Of a stretch of 19,078 bases of DNA, positions 16,701 through 19,078 are shown in pieces; the stretch's first letter is position 1; each line of letters opens with the position of its first letter. The DNA lies in contig DAOWNX010000003.1 in assembly GCA_030642335.1 (NCBI GenBank), forward strand, positions 1-19,078, read 5' to 3'. Origin of the DNA: Caldisericota bacterium. Its GTDB lineage: Bacteria; Caldisericota; Caldisericia; Caldisericales; Caldisericaceae. The position numbers and the translations under genes were made by a program. The notes under the pieces are model-generated. The model did no database searches, was not told the DNA's origin, and saw nothing but the letters and a program-made list of their open reading frames with translations.

Positions 16701-17128
16701 TTGCTAAGAGTGTGAGAAAGTTTGCTAATACTTACCTTTTCATTTTTTTTAACATGAAGCTCTTTAACATATTTCTTTGGGATTATGGGGTCGAACAGGC
16801 CTTTTAAAGAAGAGATAATAATTTTTCTTCCCTCTTTTTTGTAAAATGAATTAAGAAATTCAATCTTTTTGGCAATTCTGTCTTCACTTACAAAACCGTT
16901 TTCAAATAAATGCAACCCAAATTCAGGATTTAGTAAACTGTTGGGAATAATACGTTTAAGTAGTTTCGCATCTTCGAAATCTCTTGTGACAATAACAATG
17001 TTGTCGTCCTTTAGTTCATTGGCAATTGCTTTTACTAATACACCAAAATCTGGTGAAATAAAAACTTTTTCTTTGTCTAAAGTTTGAATTATCCTTTCAG
17101 AATTTTCAAACAGATCTTCAAATTTCAT
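13769..17128 (-). CDS. mfd: Transcription-repair coupling factor Mfd
   Basis: Mfd displaces RNA polymerase stalled at DNA lesions and recruits the UvrA repair machinery. The 1119-residue length is normal. The N-terminal UvrB-like region (about 1-330) includes 'ITVTRD'-like 'IVIVTRDFEDA' and 'RGEFSVKGNIVDTY'. The RNA polymerase-interacting domain is at about 451-515 (GNYVVHKDFGVGIF, then 'LLIEYRDGEKLYVP'). The RecG-like translocase follows: Walker A GDVGYGKT (603-610), DEEQ (704-707), TATPIPRTL (730-738), 'TTIIENGLDIP' (845-855) and QLRGRIGRS (875-883). A C-terminal TRCF domain ends the protein. The start ATG overlaps the pth stop (ATGA), and the 3' end overlaps mazG by 20 bp, so all are one transcript. 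Identification is firm. Confidence 0.97.
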   Translation of the reverse strand: MKFEDLFENSERIIQTLDKEKVFISPDFGVLVKAIANELKDDNIVIVTRDFEDAKLLKRIIPNSLLNPEFGLHLFENGFVSEDRIAKKIEFLNSFYKKEGRKIIISSLKGLFDPIIPKKYVKELHVKKNEKVSISKLSHTLSKFGYKRTLEVTERGEFSVKGNIVDTYTFTHEKPIRVLYGEEDEIEVLKFFNIETRRSESVLSSIELYPINYFLFPEGIWKKALERVKLCLRNKKNEYLKDSIMEDFAALRAGDTIGINYYFQFFLNKGIVSYPSLIDEINCFTKIIYKTIDTKNFMRETKEVYEKSVDTGEIIPFSLDIIEKGLESIEKGKIVYLSKFPFSEKYIGLPIKPFSENFLALSSFKDFILNYLDEKNIIIITEEYERVKELLDIYEISSSKTQKLRLIDGYMEQGIETEKVLILTDKELFPHYKIHKPAKKLLSSKRIASVEELETGNYVVHKDFGVGIFKGLVKLKMGDSESEYLLIEYRDGEKLYVPMERIGFVERYIGDRRIISLNKLYGKEWGNIKEEAKENAQKLARKLLHVQAERALNGGFSFKSFREEEKILDLSFPYELTDDQEVALEEVMSDMEADKPMDRLVCGDVGYGKTEIAIRAALRVVMNGKQAVVLVPTTILAMQHGRIFRERLHLFPIEVDVLSRFTSKGNTRTILKKLRGGTLDILIGTHRVLSKDVKFENLGLLIIDEEQKFGVRDKEKIKGLCANIDILTLTATPIPRTLHSSLINLRSISLINTPPVGRFPIKTFVMPLNWEVIVKAIQFELNRKGQVFFVHNKIEDIYEFTEKLKSLLKDTSARINVVHGKMDKEDIEQVMLLFYQGKLDVLVSTTIIENGLDIPTVNTLIVDTAENFGLSQMYQLRGRIGRSHINAFAYFFFTKNKSLKAVAEERLETIKEFEGKGAGIKIAMKDLEIRGAGNMLGKEQHGHIVSVGYNMYVNLLDEAVAELKGKKIIETKDVLVRLKDKYYIPSRYISVNSERMNYYRRITGAKDSLEINNIGEEIVDRFGKIPLEVENLLKIGIIEADARDIGIEEIFQEGKRVFFSIDKKNTLSLEKVKLFLDKSKKARFGEDYLSFETGKDIIVEVLNALNILRGERNYAKLDY

Positions 17129-17694
17129 CTATTATAAACTGTTTGTGCCTTCTCAATGCCTTCAAAAATAACCAATTCAATTGCTTCCGTAACATCGTTT
17201 ATAACTTGGCTCATTATGACTTTTTCCTCAAGACTAAACTGGGAAAGCACATAATCCACTGTTTCAGTTTTTGCTAGAGGTCTTCCTATTCCTACTTTGA
17301 TTCTGATAAAATTTGACTCGACAAGCGAAAGAACAGAAGTAATACCTTTATGACCCCCGGCCCCTCCGCCTATTTTTATTTTAAACTTCCCGATTGGAAT
17401 ATCAAGATCATCATGAATAATAATAAGGTGAGAGGCAGGGAGCATTAAATCGTCAATAAATGGCTTTACAGCTCTTCCTGAAAGGTTCACATATGTAATG
17501 GGCTTCACCAATACAACTGCTTCCTTATTTCTGCCCCGTTTAACTGTTCCTTTGCCATAAAACGAAAAATATTTCACCTTTTTTAGTGTAATTTTCCACT
17601 TCAAAGCCAAAGCATCAATCACCATAAACCCAGTATTATGCCTGGTATCTTTGTATTCTTCTCCAACATTTCCAAGTCCAATTATTCCATACAT
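17125..17694 (-). CDS. pth: Peptidyl-tRNA hydrolase
   Basis: Pth releases peptides from prematurely dropped peptidyl-tRNA in the cytoplasm. From ATG 17694 the protein has 189 residues, the usual size, and begins with the family's IIGLGNVGEEY. The catalytic His is 19 (TRHNTGF), the substrate-site Asn is 70 (YVNLSG) and the catalytic Asp is 95 (IIHDDLDIPIG). The position equal to E. coli Asn114 is Lys 116 (GGHKG), a change seen in several lineages as far as I recall. Upstream TTG 17709 is rejected: GGTGAG at 17706-17701 lies between it and the ATG, 7-8 bp from the ATG. It is the first gene of the minus-strand operon and overlaps mfd by 4 bp. Confidence 0.96.
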   Translation of the reverse strand: MYGIIGLGNVGEEYKDTRHNTGFMVIDALALKWKITLKKVKYFSFYGKGTVKRGRNKEAVVLVKPITYVNLSGRAVKPFIDDLMLPASHLIIIHDDLDIPIGKFKIKIGGGAGGHKGITSVLSLVESNFIRIKVGIGRPLAKTETVDYVLSQFSLEEKVIMSQVINDVTEAIELVIFEGIEKAQTVYNR

Positions 17695-17715
17695 ATCACA
17701 TCTCACCAAGTAACT

Positions 17716-17743
17716 ATTTTAAATGATTAGACATTTATTGCAA
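17716..17743 (-). promoter_or_regulatory. Promoter of the pth-mfd-mazG operon
   Basis: On the minus strand, TTGCAA (17743-17738) and TAAAAT (17721-17716) are 16 bp apart. The predicted start near 17709 gives a leader of about 15 bases, with the GGTGAG ribosome site near its 5' end. The -35 hexamer is its own reverse complement and is shared with the opposing promoter. Confidence 0.6.
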
Positions 17744-17765
17744 GAAGATAAAAAAATAGTAAAAT
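17738..17765 (+). promoter_or_regulatory. Promoter of the small-ORF/nrdG unit
   Basis: TTGCAA (17738-17743) and TAAAAT (17760-17765) are 16 bp apart, mirroring the pth promoter exactly and using the same -35 hexamer. The predicted start near 17772 places AAAAGGAGG (17771-17779) at the very 5' end of the RNA. Confidence 0.6.
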
Positions 17766-17783
17766 GTTAGAAAAGGAGGACTA

Positions 17784-17870
17784 ATGAAGACTCATATACT
17801 TTCTGGCTGTAAATGTTTTTTGTTTGCCCAAATGGAACCCAAGATATTATCAACAAAAATTCCGCGATGA
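17784..17870 (+). CDS. Possible 28-codon leader or small protein before nrdG
   Basis: ATG 17784 follows AAAAGGAGG (17771-17779) by 4 bp, the best ribosome site of this locus, and the frame runs 28 codons to TGA 17870. The peptide begins MKTHILSGCKC and is basic, with a CxC pair. I do not recognise it. The stop is 7 bp before the nrdG ATG, which has no ribosome site of its own, so translation of this ORF could deliver ribosomes to nrdG. It may be a leader peptide, a real small protein or a decayed gene remnant. Codon use cannot be judged on so short a frame. Confidence 0.4.
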   Translation: MKTHILSGCKCFLFAQMEPKILSTKIPR

Positions 17871-17877
17871 ATAAAAA

Positions 17878-18585
17878 ATGACAAAAAATACAATAAGTAT
17901 TGGTGGGTTTAATAAGTTTTCCTTAATCGACTATCCTGGGAAAACATGCGCTATCATATTCACTCAGGGATGTGATTTCAGATGCCCATATTGCCACAAT
18001 CCCGAACTCGTATTACCCCACCTCTTTGAATCACCCATCTCCTGCACCGAGGTACTTTCATTTTTAGAAAAAAGAAAGGGCTTACTTGAAGCTGTAGAAT
18101 TAACTGGAGGAGAACCTACTATACAAGAAGACCTGCCAAAAATAATTAAACAGATAAAAAAAATGGGGTATCTTATCAAGATCGACTCAAATGGCTCAAA
18201 CCCAGATATCATTAAGAAATTAATAGACGAGCAGCTCGTTGATTATTTTGCTATGGATATAAAAGCACCTCTTGAAAACTACTCGGAAGCCTGCGGAACG
18301 ATAGTAAATACAAATAAGATCAGTGAAAGTATAAATATTATAATGCAATATGCTCCAGATTATGAATTTAGAACCACAGCGATAAAAAAAATTCATACAA
18401 AAGACAGTTTCAGAAAAATTGGACTACTTATAAAAGGAGCAAAACGATACTATCTGCAAAACGCACACTACGATAAAACAGTTTCTGAAAAATTCAAAAA
18501 TGAAAAAGCTTTTTCTAAAGAAGAAATGCATACATTTTGTGAAGAAATTAAAAAAAATGTAAAACATTGTTACCTAAGAATATAG
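17878..18585 (+). CDS. nrdG: Radical SAM glycyl-radical activase, anaerobic ribonucleotide reductase activating type
   Basis: A 235-residue radical SAM protein. The cluster motif is CDFRCPYC (Cys 32, 36, 39), the SAM-contact motif TGGEPT lies at 76-81 and the N-terminus 'IGGFNKFSLIDYPGKTCAII' is typical of the NrdG2 (TIGR02495-like) subgroup. These enzymes bind a [4Fe-4S] cluster and cleave SAM to install the glycyl radical on anaerobic ribonucleotide reductase (NrdD), which allows dNTP synthesis without oxygen. No nrdD is in the window. ATG 17878 is used because a stop codon lies two codons upstream in frame; it has no clear ribosome site. It belongs to the unit diverging from pth. A different glycyl-radical partner remains possible. 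Confidence 0.88.
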   Translation: MTKNTISIGGFNKFSLIDYPGKTCAIIFTQGCDFRCPYCHNPELVLPHLFESPISCTEVLSFLEKRKGLLEAVELTGGEPTIQEDLPKIIKQIKKMGYLIKIDSNGSNPDIIKKLIDEQLVDYFAMDIKAPLENYSEACGTIVNTNKISESINIIMQYAPDYEFRTTAIKKIHTKDSFRKIGLLIKGAKRYYLQNAHYDKTVSEKFKNEKAFSKEEMHTFCEEIKKNVKHCYLRI

Positions 18586-18623
18586 CTCTCTAAAAAATAT
18601 GTTTAAAAAAATAATTTTTAAGG

Positions 18624-18629
18624 TACAAT
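18624..18629 (+). promoter_or_regulatory. Candidate -10 box, possibly for a leaderless transcript
   Basis: TACAAT ends 6 bp before ATG 18636. A start site at the normal distance would fall on the ATG itself. Only a weak AAGG (18620-18623) could serve as ribosome site, and it would not be transcribed. No clear -35 is seen. The 50-bp gap before it contains an AT-only 7-bp inverted repeat but no convincing terminator. Confidence 0.35.
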
Positions 18630-18635
18630 AAAAAC

Positions 18636-19078
18636 ATGAAGAATAAAAAAACAGTGGTCCGTTTAATTGCCCTGATTTTATTTGTTACAATCGTTCTAAC
18701 GGGTGCCTATTTTTATTTAAATCTTCGTTTGAAAACGACAGGTAAGAAAACTATAGTAAAACTCTACTACTATGACCCGATAGGAAAAGAACTCATACCA
18801 ACGGAAAAAGAAATTACAATTCCCAGCAGTAATACGCTTGCAGTAATAAAAATAATAGACGCACTTAAAACACCTACACAAAACGACCTATTCTCTCCTT
18901 TAAATAGCGATACCATCATAAAATCGGTAAACATAAAGAATGGAGTATGTACGTTAAATTTAAATAAAGCAGCTACAAAAATTACATCACTCAGTGTCAG
19001 AAAAGAAGCTATAAGAGTATATGGATTAGTAAACACTCTCACAGAATTGCCAGATATTACATCGGTTCAGATTTTAAT
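18636..19078 (+). CDS. GerMN-domain protein, membrane-anchored (partial, 3' end outside window)
   Basis: The frame is open from ATG 18636 to the window end (147 codons). A hydrophobic segment at about 9-28 after a Lys/Arg-rich start predicts an N-terminal anchor or signal peptide. The outer part matches the GerMN domain: 'KLYYYDPIGKELIPTEKEI' with a pattern of short strands, 'LSPL'-like 'FSPLNSDTII', 'SVNIKNGVCTLNLNK' and 'AIRVYGLVNTLTELPDITSV'. GerMN occurs in the sporulation protein GerM but also in many non-sporulating bacteria, often beside or fused to cell-wall amidases, so it does not prove sporulation. It starts 50 bp after nrdG. Confidence 0.75.
   Translation, partial: MKNKKTVVRLIALILFVTIVLTGAYFYLNLRLKTTGKKTIVKLYYYDPIGKELIPTEKEITIPSSNTLAVIKIIDALKTPTQNDLFSPLNSDTIIKSVNIKNGVCTLNLNKAATKITSLSVRKEAIRVYGLVNTLTELPDITSVQIL

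Noticed and set aside
17784..18585. RiPP-type precursor plus radical SAM maturase
   Set aside because: The radical SAM protein has the NrdG2-type N-terminus, normal activase length and no SPASM or precursor-binding domain; the short ORF has no leader/core pattern. Kept only as a small-ORF finding.
18603..18621. TTAAAAA...TTTTTAA inverted repeat after nrdG
   Set aside because: It is AT-only, too weak for a terminator stem and expected by chance in this base composition.
1..19078. CRISPR arrays, insertion sequences, tRNA/rRNA genes, phage or defence genes
   Set aside because: I saw no spaced direct repeats, transposase or integrase motifs, tRNA-like cloverleaves or defence-type domains on either strand.
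18636..19078. GerMN protein as proof of sporulation
   Set aside because: GerMN domains occur widely in non-spore-formers, and no sporulation-specific gene is present in the window.

Overview
The window is 19 kb of low-GC bacterial chromosome, densely packed and free of mobile elements, tRNA/rRNA genes or CRISPR arrays. Lineage is inferred only. FtsA/FtsZ, S-layer-homology (SLH) domains on a secreted binding protein, an NrdG-type glycyl-radical activase, a GerMN protein and Shine-Dalgarno sites of the AGGAGG type suggest an anaerobic, deep-branching or Firmicutes-like bacterium. A Caldisericum-type organism would fit, but I cannot prove this from the sequence.

Layout, plus strand 1-11566. (a) 1-3284: tail of an unknown coiled-coil-like protein, then ftsA, ftsZ and a membrane-anchored HlyD/membrane-fusion-like protein, tightly packed and probably one division operon. 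(b) 3290-4369: an ECF-type sigma factor gene preceded by a TGTAAC-N16-CGTTTA promoter-like motif, overlapping a gene for a single-span membrane protein that is its likely anti-sigma factor. (c) 4370-10749: an oligopeptide/dipeptide-type ABC transporter. Its binding protein is fused to three SLH repeats and is separated by a perfect 13-bp hairpin from two permeases and two ATPases; a Rho-independent terminator closes the unit. (d) 10780-11566: a YfcE/MJ0936-like metallophosphatase with its own promoter.

Minus strand 17709-11553: a four-gene overlapping operon read pth, mfd, mazG, flippase-like membrane protein. The order recalls the Bacillus spoVC(pth)-mfd-...-yabM-yabN(mazG) block. The MazG protein carries an N-terminal domain that looks like a dual-specificity phosphatase with its Cys and Arg lost.

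Plus strand 17738-19078: a short Cys-containing ORF with a strong ribosome site, an NrdG-like radical SAM activase, and the first 147 codons of a GerMN-domain protein cut by the window edge. The pth operon and the nrdG unit diverge from a 50-bp region in which one palindromic TTGCAA hexamer can act as the -35 box for both directions, each with TAAAAT at 16 bp.

I see no obvious new defence or mobile system. The most interesting leads are the pseudophosphatase-MazG fusion, the symmetric divergent promoter, the 28-codon ORF before nrdG, the ECF/anti-sigma pair with its candidate self-promoter, and the SLH-anchored binding protein.
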